Assembly: GCA_030432595.1 (NCBI GenBank)
Contig: JAUIGU010000003.1
Span: 124,001 to 188,000, forward strand
Direction of reading: 5' to 3'
Length of the DNA stretch: 64,000 nt
DNA from: Phycisphaerae bacterium
GTDB taxonomy: Bacteria > Planctomycetota > Phycisphaerae > Phycisphaerales > Phycisphaeraceae
Made by a program: the position numbers and the translations under genes. Under the pieces are notes generated by a model that saw only the letters and a list, made by a program, of their open reading frames with translations, was not told where the DNA came from and made no database searches. Positions 1 through 9,142 of the stretch are shown here, piece by piece; the stretch's first letter is position 1; every line of letters begins with the position of its first letter.

Positions 1-420
1 GTGTTGGCCTTGGCGGCGTCGCTCGTCGCGTGCAAGACCGACCTCGACGGTGCCAAGAACAACTACCGCAGCCAGTACAAGACCTACGATGTCGACATCG
101 CGACCGCGACCGAGGCTGCCAAAGACGTGCTCAACGACCTGGAACTCCGCGAGGTCGAGGCGACCCACACCACGATCGACGGCCAGGCGACCGCCAAGAC
201 CGCCGACGACACCGAAGTCACGGTCAACGTGACGCGCGTGACCGAGGGCCGCAGCGAGGTCGCCGTCTATGTCGGCAACCTGGGGAATCCGAAGCTGGGC
301 AACCGGATCCTCGCGCACATCGATGCGAAGCTACTCGGCACCGACGTGTCGGAACTCCTGGATGACGCGGAGGACGCCGTGGAAGACGCGACCGACGCGG
401 CCTCCGACGCGGCCGAGTAA
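1..420 (+). CDS. DUF3568-like small lipoprotein (5' end probably cut by the window)
   Basis: The reading frame opens at base 1 with GTG and gives 139 residues. It begins in the middle of what looks like a lipoprotein signal: a short hydrophobic run ends in LVAC, a lipobox with the Cys near residue 11. The gene therefore probably starts upstream of the window. The body (about residues 30-112) has the mixed alpha/beta pattern I associate with DUF3568 lipoproteins, with a TEGRSEVAVYVG strand. The last ~25 residues are an Ala/Asp-rich low-complexity tail. Function is unknown. It ends before a strong hairpin shared with the convergent sugar kinase. The DUF assignment is from memory of the family and is moderate. 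Confidence 0.65.
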   Translation: MLALAASLVACKTDLDGAKNNYRSQYKTYDVDIATATEAAKDVLNDLELREVEATHTTIDGQATAKTADDTEVTVNVTRVTEGRSEVAVYVGNLGNPKLGNRILAHIDAKLLGTDVSELLDDAEDAVEDATDAASDAAE

Positions 421-457
421 ACCCGCCGGTCATGCCCACCATCGGATACGCAACCCC

Positions 458-485
458 ACCCGGCGCGGCGACCACCGCGCCGGGT
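458..485. terminator. Bidirectional terminator hairpin
   Basis: An 11-bp perfect GC-rich stem (458-468 with 475-485) and a 6-nt loop lie between the convergent lipoprotein gene and the sugar kinase gene. The stem reaches the TAA stop of the kinase gene. There is no long T-run, so termination is inferred from position and symmetry. Confidence 0.55.
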
Positions 486-1423
486 TATTCGTTGGGGCCG
501 TGACGGCGGTGAGCGTCCCGCCGTGCGTCGAATTCTCGGCGGGTCAGCGTCAGTAGCCGCGCGTTGGCGACGCCTTCGAGTGTGAAGCTCGCCATCACCG
601 CGCCGGCTTCGCCGGCGTCGGCGAGGGTCTGGACCGTCGGGTGTGATCGTCCACCCGTTTCGTGCGTGGCCAGGTGCGTCAGGAAACCGGCCGCAAAGCT
701 GTCGCCGGCGCCGGTGGGGTCGACGAGTCGGTCCGGCGGGCAAGGCGGGATCACGACCGCGTCTGGCGTGCCCCGGGTGCGCAACACACTGCCGCGCGGC
801 CCACGCTTGACGACGGCAAAACGCGGGCCCAGGTCGAGGATCGCTTCGGCGGCGTCGGCGGGGTCGCGGTGGCCGGTGAGGTCGAAGGCCTCGTGTTCGT
901 TGATAAGCAGTCCGTCGATTTCTCGGAGCATGGCCAGCAGCGCGTCGGTGTACTTGTGGACGTACAGGTCGATGGTGTCGGCAAGGACAAGCCGGGCGTC
1001 GGGCAGTTTCCGCCGCAGCGCGAGCTGGTTCTCCGGAGCGTTGACGCCCAGGAAGACGTAACGCGTGTCGGCGTAATGCGGCGGTAGCGGCGGTGGGGCC
1101 TCGACGTTTGGGTCGAAGTCGACGACGAGGGTGTCGCGGTCGTCGAGGTCGTCGTGGTAATCGCCGTGCCAGCGGAAGGTCGGCCCGTCGCGGCGGACAA
1201 CGCCGGTCGTATCCACGCCAGCCTCACACATCTGATCGAGAAACAATTGCGGGTAGTCGCGGCCGACCGCGCCGAGCAAACGGACCGGCGCAAGCAGTCT
1301 TGCCGCCAGCGCGAAGTACATCCCGGCCCCGCCGGACTGATCCTCGTGACGTGACCCGTCGGGGAAGCTGAGCGTGTCCACGCAGAGCGTCCCGTTGACC
1401 AGCACCGGTGGCGTGTCCGTCAT
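485..1423 (-). CDS. PfkB-family carbohydrate kinase
   Basis: A 312-residue ribokinase-fold sugar kinase. The C-terminal PfkB signature DPTGAGDSFAAGF carries the anion-hole GAGD and catalytic Asp. The N-terminal Gly-rich substrate-lid region (DQSGGAGMYFALAARLL) and VRLLGAVGRD are also typical. Family members phosphorylate a sugar or nucleoside with ATP in the cytoplasm; the substrate cannot be read from the sequence. It lies 22 bp downstream of a second PfkB gene on the same strand. The two share the same domain plan, including a region around DTIDL/DTMDL, and are probably tandem duplicates in one operon. Confidence 0.88.
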   Translation of the reverse strand: MTDTPPVLVNGTLCVDTLSFPDGSRHEDQSGGAGMYFALAARLLAPVRLLGAVGRDYPQLFLDQMCEAGVDTTGVVRRDGPTFRWHGDYHDDLDDRDTLVVDFDPNVEAPPPLPPHYADTRYVFLGVNAPENQLALRRKLPDARLVLADTIDLYVHKYTDALLAMLREIDGLLINEHEAFDLTGHRDPADAAEAILDLGPRFAVVKRGPRGSVLRTRGTPDAVVIPPCPPDRLVDPTGAGDSFAAGFLTHLATHETGGRSHPTVQTLADAGEAGAVMASFTLEGVANARLLTLTRREFDARRDAHRRHGPNE

Positions 1424-1445
1424 CCCGACAGCGTACCTTCGGCGT

Positions 1446-2351
1446 TCAAACCACCGCGAGCATGTCGGCGTATTCGTTTAGGCGAGTGTCGATGTCCGGG
1501 CGTTTCAGATCGAGCAAGCGCTCCAGCGAGAACTTTTCGATGTTGAAGCTGGCAACCACGGTGCCCGCGGCCATGGCCTTGACGAGCCCGCCGATCGAGG
1601 TGTCGCCCGTCGCGGCGAGGTAGCCCATCATGCCGCCGCCGAACGTGTCGCCGGCCCCGGTGGGATCAACCACATTCTCGGCCGGGTACGCGGGCAGGGC
1701 GGCGACGCCGTCCTTATGCACAAGCAACGCCCCGTGCTCGCCCTTCTTGATCACGACGAACGTCGGCCCCATGTCCAGAATGTGCTTGCCGGCCGTCACC
1801 GGGTTGCGCTTCTCAGTCAGCAGGAACGCTTCGCTGTCGTTCAAGACCAGCCCGTCGATCTGTTTCAGCAGATCGGTCAGCAGCGCCCGTTCGGTCTCGA
1901 TCCACAGGTCCATCGTGTCGGCCACGACGAGCTTGGCTTCGGGAAACTGTGACCGCAGCGCGATCTGCCCGCCGGGGTGCGTGTTGGCCAGGAACACATA
2001 TTTAGAGTCGCGGTACGCCTCGGGCACCGGCGGCAAGTCCTCGGCCAGCACGTTCAACTCCACGCTCAGCGTCTCACGGTCGTTCATGTTGTCCAGGTAC
2101 TTGCCCGTCCAGCGGAACGTTTTGGAACCGGCACGTTTCTCCAGACCTTCGAGGTCGATGTCGAACGCGTGGAAGGGTTTTTCGAGGTCGGCCGGGAAGT
2201 CCTCACCCACCGCGCCGACGAGGCGCACGGGCGACCAGAACGACGCGGCGGCGGCGAAGTAGATCGCGCTGCCGCCCAGGACGCTGTCCGCGTTGCCGGT
2301 GGGGGCGTGGATGGTGTCGATGCCGATGCTGCCGGTGACGATCAAACTCAA
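1446..2351 (-). CDS. PfkB-family carbohydrate kinase (upstream paralogue)
   Basis: A ribokinase-like kinase of 301 residues. It shows the Gly-rich start VTGSIGIDT, GAVGEDFPADL, and the PfkB signature DPTGAGDTFGGGMMGYLA with the catalytic Asp. I place the start at TTG 2351 because AGGAG lies 7 nt upstream and the product then begins MSLIVTGSIGID, as expected for the family. A longer frame reaches 2399, but its extra N-terminus runs into an intergenic repeat. It is first in a two-gene unit with the paralogous kinase downstream. Substrate unknown; adenosine or ribokinase-like sugar kinases are alternatives. Confidence 0.88.
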   Translation of the reverse strand: MSLIVTGSIGIDTIHAPTGNADSVLGGSAIYFAAAASFWSPVRLVGAVGEDFPADLEKPFHAFDIDLEGLEKRAGSKTFRWTGKYLDNMNDRETLSVELNVLAEDLPPVPEAYRDSKYVFLANTHPGGQIALRSQFPEAKLVVADTMDLWIETERALLTDLLKQIDGLVLNDSEAFLLTEKRNPVTAGKHILDMGPTFVVIKKGEHGALLVHKDGVAALPAYPAENVVDPTGAGDTFGGGMMGYLAATGDTSIGGLVKAMAAGTVVASFNIEKFSLERLLDLKRPDIDTRLNEYADMLAVV

Positions 2352-2370
2352 AATCAAACTCCTGGGAAAA

Positions 2371-2404
2371 TGGAACCACCGATGAACACGGATGGACACA
2401 GATT
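2371..2404. repeat. Intergenic direct-repeat tract (GATGAACACG / GATGGACACA / GATTA)
   Basis: Imperfect 10-nt units follow one another directly upstream of the PfkB gene, in a 189-bp gap otherwise without genes. This type of 'GATGAACACGGATGGACACA' tract is, from memory, scattered between genes in many planctomycete and verrucomicrobial genomes and often yields spurious small ORFs. Function unknown. Confidence 0.45.
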
Positions 2405-2540
2405 AAGCAAAACCAAGGCAAGCTACGGGAGGCACGGAAATCGCGGAAAAGCAAGGAAAAAATGATCTTTCAATTTGTCTCGGGGTGTCGGGGCGAAGCC
2501 CTGACCGCCCGCCGCGCAGGCGTTGACTTCGATAAACATC

Positions 2541-2972
2541 TCAAATCTTCAGCTTTCCCAATTTGCAGATGTGGGCGAACTCCGCCTTGGTGACCGGCTG
2601 AACGCTCAAGCGTGAGTTGTTGACGAGGACCATCTTTTCGAGCTTCGGTTCCTGCTTGATCTGGTCGAGGGTCACCGGATCGGGCAACGCGGCGACAGCC
2701 TTGATCGTGACCATGCCGAAGCCTTCTTTGAGTCGGCCGGTCTTGTCGGACGGGTCGCGCTCGTGTTCTTTGACGACTTCGACGACGCCGACGATTTCTT
2801 TGGCTTTGACGGAGTGGTAGAAGAACCCGCGGTCGCCCTTTTTCATCTCTTTCATGAGGTTGTTGGCCTGGGCGTTGCGGACGCCGTCCCACTCGGTGGT
2901 CTTCTTCGGGGCGGCGTTCTGGTCGTCCCAGGACCAAGTGTTGGGTTCGGATTTGAAGAGCCAGTGTTGCAT
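2541..2972 (-). CDS. EVE domain-containing protein
   Basis: A 143-residue single-domain protein starting MQHWLFKSEP, the usual start of bacterial EVE proteins (thymocyte nuclear protein 1 family, PUA-like fold). Conserved features are KSEPNTWSWDD, WDGVRNAQANN, KGDRGFFYHS and the C-terminal VKPVTKAEF-like segment (here VQPVTKAEFAHI). EVE domains bind modified bases in DNA or RNA; the exact role is unknown. The frame is open far upstream (to 3275), but that part overlaps gltX and is a shadow, so I chose ATG 2972. It lies downstream of gltX on the same strand, separated by a palindromic repeat. Confidence 0.9.
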   Translation of the reverse strand: MQHWLFKSEPNTWSWDDQNAAPKKTTEWDGVRNAQANNLMKEMKKGDRGFFYHSVKAKEIVGVVEVVKEHERDPSDKTGRLKEGFGMVTIKAVAALPDPVTLDQIKQEPKLEKMVLVNNSRLSVQPVTKAEFAHICKLGKLKI

Positions 2973-3017
2973 GGGGTTCGGGGTACGGGGTTCAGGGTTC
3001 GGGGAGCAACGAGGCAT

Positions 3018-3064
3018 AGCCCCGCAAGCGCTTGCGGGGCTTTCCCCGCCGATGCCATCGGCGG
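3018..3064. repeat. Two adjacent palindromes (REP-like) between gltX and the EVE gene
   Basis: Bases 3018-3041 form a perfect 24-bp palindrome with AGCCCCGCAAGC as its half. Five bases later, 3046-3064 form a second inverted repeat (CCGCCGATG / CATCGGCGG) around one base. They lie just after the gltX stop, so they could terminate gltX transcription. The double-hairpin form and lack of a T-run fit an extragenic palindromic repeat better. Confidence 0.6.
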
Positions 3065-3066
3065 CT

Positions 3067-4746
3067 TTATGCGGGAGCGCTCTGGTGGGCGGCGAGGCAG
3101 GCGTCGATGCGTTGGAGGGTTTCGTCTTTGCCCAGCAGCGCGAGGGTGGCGTCGATCTCGGGGGACACGGCGGTGCCGGTGAGGGCGACACGCAACGGCT
3201 GGGCGACGCCGCCCATGTTCTTGCAGCCCAAGTCCTGCCACGCGGCTTCGAGGGTTTCGCGGATCGTGGGCGCATCCCACGGGTTCACCCCCGGAAATTT
3301 ATCACGCAACGCCGCAAGCGTCTTCAGGCCTTCGCCATCGTTTTTGGTGAGGTTCTTTTTCACGGCCTTGTCGTTGTATTCGTTTGGTGCTTCGACGAAG
3401 AACCGGCCTTGCGTCGCGGGATCGTTGAGCGTCTTGCTGCGTTCGCGGTAGGCGGCGGCGAACACGTCGAAACCATCGCCGAGTTTCTCGATAAATTCGG
3501 GGTGATACGTTGTGAAATGCTCTCGCAGTTTTGCTTCCCACACATCCGGGGGCAGGGCGAGGATGGCGTCCTGGTTGAAGGACGCAAGCTTCGCGCGGTC
3601 GAACGTGCTGTTGGCCTTGTTGATGCGCTTGAGCGAGAAGTGTTGGCCGAGGTAGTCGAGGTCGAACTGTTCGAGGTCGTTGCCGGGGTTCCAGCCAAGC
3701 AGGGCGAGGTAGTTCAGCAGTGCAGCTGGCAAGTAACCGCGTTCGCAAAAGTCTGACACCGCAACTTCGGGCAGTGCAATATTTAAGTGATAGCTCACAT
3801 ATTTCTGTGCAAGTGCATCATGAGAAGAGCCATCGAGAACAGCTAGGATCTCGCCGCGGCCATATAGCTGATGCCGGTTGCTTGGTGTCTTGACTCTCTC
3901 AGGCTTTGTGTCAGGGCCGATGCCAAGTTTTAAACCAGTCGTTGACTTCTCTATGGTTGGAAAGAGCATGCGGCCAAGTATGTCTTGGGTTTTTGTGACT
4001 TCTTCTGCGATTTCTTCTTTTGTCTTGCCAGAAGCGACTTGAGCTTTCTCAATTGCCTTCGCCTTATCCCGCTTGCTCATCTTCGACCCACCGGGGTTCA
4101 TGATGCTGGGGGTGTGGGCCCAGGCGGGGCGTTGCCAGCCGAGGGCGTCGAGGAGGGCGGCGTGTTTGGCGGTGTTGGTGAGGTGTTCCTGGCCGCGGAG
4201 GACGTGGGTGACGTGCATGTCGAGATCGTCGACGACGACGGCGAGGTGGAAGGTGGGCATGAAGCCGCCGGCCTTGCCCTTGCGGATGATGAAGTCTTCA
4301 TTGGCCTCGGCGGGGGAGGTGATGGGGCCGTAGACGGCGTCGGCGTAGTCGATGGCGTAGCCGAACTTGAAGCGGATGGGGTCGTCGTCGGAGTCGCCGT
4401 CGCGGTAGGCGTGGCCGGCGTCGAGGAGTTGCTGGATGACCTCGTTGTACCGGCCGGCGGCGTGTTGTTTCGATTGGCGGGGGATGGAGTCGAGGCCGAG
4501 GGCGGGGTCGTAGTTGTCGGGGACGATGCCGAGCCAGTTGAGGTCGTCGAGGATGCGCTTTGCGGAGGCGTCGGAGGATCGGGCGAGGTCGGTATCCTCG
4601 AAGCGCAGGAGGAACTTGCTGTCGGGGTGGCCGGAGGCGCGGGCGAGGGCCCAGGCGTAGAGGGCGGTGCGGGCGCCGCCGATGTGGAGCTCGCCGGTGG
4701 GCGAGGGGGCGAAGCGGGAGATGACTTTTTCGTGGTCGGCGGGCAT
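3067..4746 (-). CDS. gltX: Glutamate--tRNA ligase with a large insert after KMSKR
   Basis: A class I aminoacyl-tRNA synthetase of 559 residues that charges tRNA-Glu. The N-terminus RFAPSPTGELHIGGARTAL contains the HIGH-type motif (HIGG, residues 21-24). KMSKR is at 222-226 and is followed by RGYLPAALLNYLALLGW. Between these two landmarks (about residues 228-328) lies an extra ~100-residue segment, and the DNA encoding it (about 3762-4065) drops to roughly 40-50% GC. The total is therefore longer than the usual 470-500 residues. No intein motifs are visible and the active-site motifs are intact, so the enzyme should work. glnS lies divergently upstream, so both Glu and Gln have a direct synthetase. 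Confidence 0.95.
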   Translation of the reverse strand: MPADHEKVISRFAPSPTGELHIGGARTALYAWALARASGHPDSKFLLRFEDTDLARSSDASAKRILDDLNWLGIVPDNYDPALGLDSIPRQSKQHAAGRYNEVIQQLLDAGHAYRDGDSDDDPIRFKFGYAIDYADAVYGPITSPAEANEDFIIRKGKAGGFMPTFHLAVVVDDLDMHVTHVLRGQEHLTNTAKHAALLDALGWQRPAWAHTPSIMNPGGSKMSKRDKAKAIEKAQVASGKTKEEIAEEVTKTQDILGRMLFPTIEKSTTGLKLGIGPDTKPERVKTPSNRHQLYGRGEILAVLDGSSHDALAQKYVSYHLNIALPEVAVSDFCERGYLPAALLNYLALLGWNPGNDLEQFDLDYLGQHFSLKRINKANSTFDRAKLASFNQDAILALPPDVWEAKLREHFTTYHPEFIEKLGDGFDVFAAAYRERSKTLNDPATQGRFFVEAPNEYNDKAVKKNLTKNDGEGLKTLAALRDKFPGVNPWDAPTIRETLEAAWQDLGCKNMGGVAQPLRVALTGTAVSPEIDATLALLGKDETLQRIDACLAAHQSAPA

Positions 4747-4782
4747 GGGAGGGGGATTCTAACGGGCGTTTCTGGGGGTCGG

Positions 4783-4803
4783 CCCACGTTCGGAGAACGT
4801 GGG
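4783..4803. repeat. REP-like hairpin CCCACGTTC-N3-GAACGTGGG, copy 1
   Basis: A perfect 9-bp inverted repeat with 3-nt loop GGA, followed by CTTC, lies between the divergent gltX and glnS starts. A second copy of the same stem, also followed by CTTC, lies at 48281-48301. Two copies 43 kb apart in unrelated gaps point to a dispersed repeat family and not a local regulatory site. Confidence 0.65.
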
Positions 4804-4889
4804 CTTCTGGGGTTTATTGATTGGGGCTTCTGGGGTTTGTGGTGGGTGGGTTGCGGGCGGCGGCGGGGCGTGGCCGATATCGTGGGCGT

Positions 4890-6629
<1,740 letters not shown>

Positions 6630-6648
6630 GTGGCCATAAAACGATTAC

Positions 6649-6690
6649 GATGCCATTTGCAGTTTGATTTTATGGCATCAATGCTATAAA
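6649..6690 (+). promoter_or_regulatory. AT-rich promoter with palindrome upstream of the ABC importer
   Basis: In an otherwise GC-rich genome this gap is AT-rich. TTTGAT (6663-6668) and TATAAA (6685-6690) are 16 bp apart, a plausible sigma-70 pair. An inverted repeat GATGCCAT (6649-6656) / ATGGCATC (6672-6679) brackets the -35 box and could be an operator. The transporter start follows at 6779. Predicted by eye only. Confidence 0.4.
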
Positions 6691-6778
6691 AATACTGTGT
6701 GTCAATGTCGCGAGTTGTATCGCCTGATCGTCCGTCCGTCTCGGGTGCCATGATCATGTTTCAGGGTCGGAGTCCGTC

Positions 6779-8257
6779 TTGCGTCCGCGAGTGAATCCCA
6801 GATCGATCCGTTGGTCGCGACGTCGGCTGCGTGTGGCCGGCCGTGCCTGCGTGGGGGCGCTGGTCGGGTGGGGCGTAGTGACGGTGTTGCTGTTGGCGGG
6901 CTGCGGAGAACGGGGCGAGACGCACACGCCGGACGGCCGGGTGATCATCGACTACTGGGAGAAGTGGACGGACTTCGAGGGCGACGCGATGCAGGCGGTC
7001 GTGGACGACTTCAACGCGTCGCAGGACCGCATCTTCGTCCGCAAGCTGACGGTGAGCCAGATCGCGCAGAAGCTGATGCTCGCGACGGCCGGCGGCAACC
7101 CGCCCGACGTCGCGGGGTTGTTCGACTACAACGTTGCGACGTACGCCGAGCGCGGCGCGCTGCTGCCGCTGGACACGCGGTTCGAGGCGGCGGGGATGAG
7201 TGCGGACGACTACATCCCGTCGGTGTGGGACGTGTGCGTGCACCGCGGGCACGTCTGGGCACTGCCGACCACGCCCGCCACGGTCGCGCTGCACTGGAAC
7301 CGGCAGGCGTTCCGCGACGCGGGCCTGGACCCGGACCAGCCGCCACGCTCGATCGCCGAGCTGGATGACATGGCCGAGAAGCTGACGGTGGTTGAGCTTG
7401 AGCGCGGCGGCGAGACCGTGCAGGTGCGCTACCCCGAACTGACGGATGCCGAGAAGCAAAGCAAGGACTTCCGCATCGTCAAGCTCGGCTTCAGCCCCAA
7501 CGAGCCGGGCTGGTGGAAGAACCAGTGGGGGTACTGGTTCGGGGCCGAGATGTGGAACGGGCAGGACGAGGTCACGGCCGACAGCCCGGAGAACATCGCC
7601 GCGATGCGCTGGCACGGCGGGTATACCGAGAAGTACGGCATCGAAAACATGCAGCGCTTCGGCGCAAGCTTCAGCGGGTCGTTCGCGTCGCCGCAGAACC
7701 CGTTCATGGACGGTCGGGTCGCGATGGTGCTGCAGGGGGTGTGGATGTACAACTTCATCGACCGCTTCGCACCCACACTCGATTGGGCGGCCGCGCCGTT
7801 CCCGTCCGTGGACCCGGACAACCTTCCGGGGGTGTCGATCAGCTCGTGCGACGTGATCGTGATCCCCAAGGGCTCGAAGCACCCCGACGCCGCGTGGGAG
7901 TTCATCCGTTACGTCAACTCGCGGCAGGGCATGGAGCGGCTCTGCTTGGGGCAGCGCAAGTTCAGTTCGCTGCGCGAGTACTCCGACGGGTTTCTCGAAA
8001 GACACCCCAACCCGTACATCGAGGTGTTCATCGACCTGGCGAACAGCCCGAACAACCACACGTTCCCGCAGACCTCGATCTGGACGGAATACAACATCGA
8101 GCTCAACGTCGCGGCGGACCGAGTCTTCGGCGGCATCGCCACGCCCGAGGAAGCGCTCAAGTACACCGACGACCGTATGCAGTGGAAGCTCGACCGCGAG
8201 CTGCGCCGGTGGGAGATGACCAAGGACGCGCGCCTGGCGGAGTGGGAACAGCAATGA
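6779..8257 (+). CDS. Sugar ABC transporter substrate-binding lipoprotein
   Basis: A 492-residue type 1 extracellular solute-binding protein. A long basic N-terminus leads into a hydrophobic segment ending in LLLAGC, a lipobox with the Cys near residue 41, so the mature protein should be membrane-anchored outside the cytoplasm. The body has the family landmarks DYWEKWTDFEGDAMQAVVDDFN, GNPPDVAGLFDYN, and an N-terminal-lobe/hinge region ending with PDAAWEFIRYVNS. The start is TTG 6779 or GTG 6791. Its stop overlaps the next gene's start as ATGA, so the three transporter genes form an operon. The sugar is unknown. No ATPase gene is nearby, so a shared MsmK-type ATPase encoded elsewhere is likely. 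Confidence 0.9.
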   Translation: MRPRVNPRSIRWSRRRLRVAGRACVGALVGWGVVTVLLLAGCGERGETHTPDGRVIIDYWEKWTDFEGDAMQAVVDDFNASQDRIFVRKLTVSQIAQKLMLATAGGNPPDVAGLFDYNVATYAERGALLPLDTRFEAAGMSADDYIPSVWDVCVHRGHVWALPTTPATVALHWNRQAFRDAGLDPDQPPRSIAELDDMAEKLTVVELERGGETVQVRYPELTDAEKQSKDFRIVKLGFSPNEPGWWKNQWGYWFGAEMWNGQDEVTADSPENIAAMRWHGGYTEKYGIENMQRFGASFSGSFASPQNPFMDGRVAMVLQGVWMYNFIDRFAPTLDWAAAPFPSVDPDNLPGVSISSCDVIVIPKGSKHPDAAWEFIRYVNSRQGMERLCLGQRKFSSLREYSDGFLERHPNPYIEVFIDLANSPNNHTFPQTSIWTEYNIELNVAADRVFGGIATPEEALKYTDDRMQWKLDRELRRWEMTKDARLAEWEQQ

Positions 8258-9138
8258 CGCGACACACCCGCCGGCAACTGCGTCTGGGCTTGCTGTTCAT
8301 CAGCCCGTGGATCGTCGGATTTGTGACGTTCGGCCTGTACCCGATCGCGATGGCGTTGTACTACTCGTTCAACGACTACGACGTGCTGCGCGACCCGGTG
8401 TGGGTGGGCACGCTGAACTACCGGGACATGTTCACGGACGACGTGTTCTGGAAAGCGCTGTGGAACACGCTGGTGTACGCGGTGTTTTCGGTGCCGTTGG
8501 GGCTGGTGCTGTCGCTGCTGGTGGCGGTGCTGCTCAATCGGGAGATCGTGGGGCGGTCGGTGTTCCGGACGCTGTTCTACATCCCGGCGATCGTGCCGCT
8601 GGTCGCGGTGGGGATGGTCTGGCTGTGGATGTTCAACGGCGACCTGGGGCTGGTGAACTACCTGCTCGGGCTGGTCGGGATCGAGGGGCCGCAGTGGTTC
8701 GCCGACGCGAGCTGGACCAAGCCGATGCTGGTGCTGTCGTCGATGTGGCAGATCGGCGGGTCGATGGTGCTGTGCCTGGCGGCGCTGCAGGACGTGCCGC
8801 GGTCGCTGTACGAGTCGGCGGACCTGGATGGCGCGGGGCCGGCGGCGCAGTTCTGGAACGTGACGGTACCGATGGTTTCGCCGGTGCTTTACTTCAATCT
8901 GATCATCGGGATCATCGGGGCGATCCAGGAGTTCGTGAAGCCGTTCGTGATGCTGCCCGACGGCGGGCCGGACCGGTCGGGGTACCTGTTCGCGGTGTAC
9001 ATCTACGAGAGCGCGTTCCGCTACAACAACATGGGGTACGCGTGCGCGATGGCGGTGGTGCTGTTTTTCATGATCGTGGTGCTGACCTGGATGGCCAACC
9101 GGATGGTCAGCAGCCGGGTGTACTACGCGGCGGAGTGA
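8254..9138 (+). CDS. Sugar ABC transporter permease (MalF/UgpA type)
   Basis: A 294-residue integral membrane permease with about six transmembrane segments. It starts with LGLLFISPWIVGFVTFGLYPIAMALYYSF, the usual first segment of the carbohydrate ABC permeases. The cytoplasmic EAA loop is visible as ESADLDGAGPAAQFWNVTVPMVSPV, where the ATPase docks. The start ATG 8254 overlaps the stop of the binding-protein gene by 4 bp, indicating translational coupling. Together with the next gene it should form the membrane channel of a sugar importer. Confidence 0.92.
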   Translation: MTRHTRRQLRLGLLFISPWIVGFVTFGLYPIAMALYYSFNDYDVLRDPVWVGTLNYRDMFTDDVFWKALWNTLVYAVFSVPLGLVLSLLVAVLLNREIVGRSVFRTLFYIPAIVPLVAVGMVWLWMFNGDLGLVNYLLGLVGIEGPQWFADASWTKPMLVLSSMWQIGGSMVLCLAALQDVPRSLYESADLDGAGPAAQFWNVTVPMVSPVLYFNLIIGIIGAIQEFVKPFVMLPDGGPDRSGYLFAVYIYESAFRYNNMGYACAMAVVLFFMIVVLTWMANRMVSSRVYYAAE

Positions 9139-9142
9139 TGGT

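Noticed and set aside
2203-2454. Small minus-strand ORF with ICVHPCSS-like sequence
   Set aside because: It is produced by the intergenic GATGAACACG repeat and the end of the PfkB gene; such peptides are a known artefact of this repeat.
3762-4065. gltX insert as an intein
   Set aside because: No Cys/Ser start, no His-Asn end and no splicing motifs are visible; the segment is too short and the frame simply continues.
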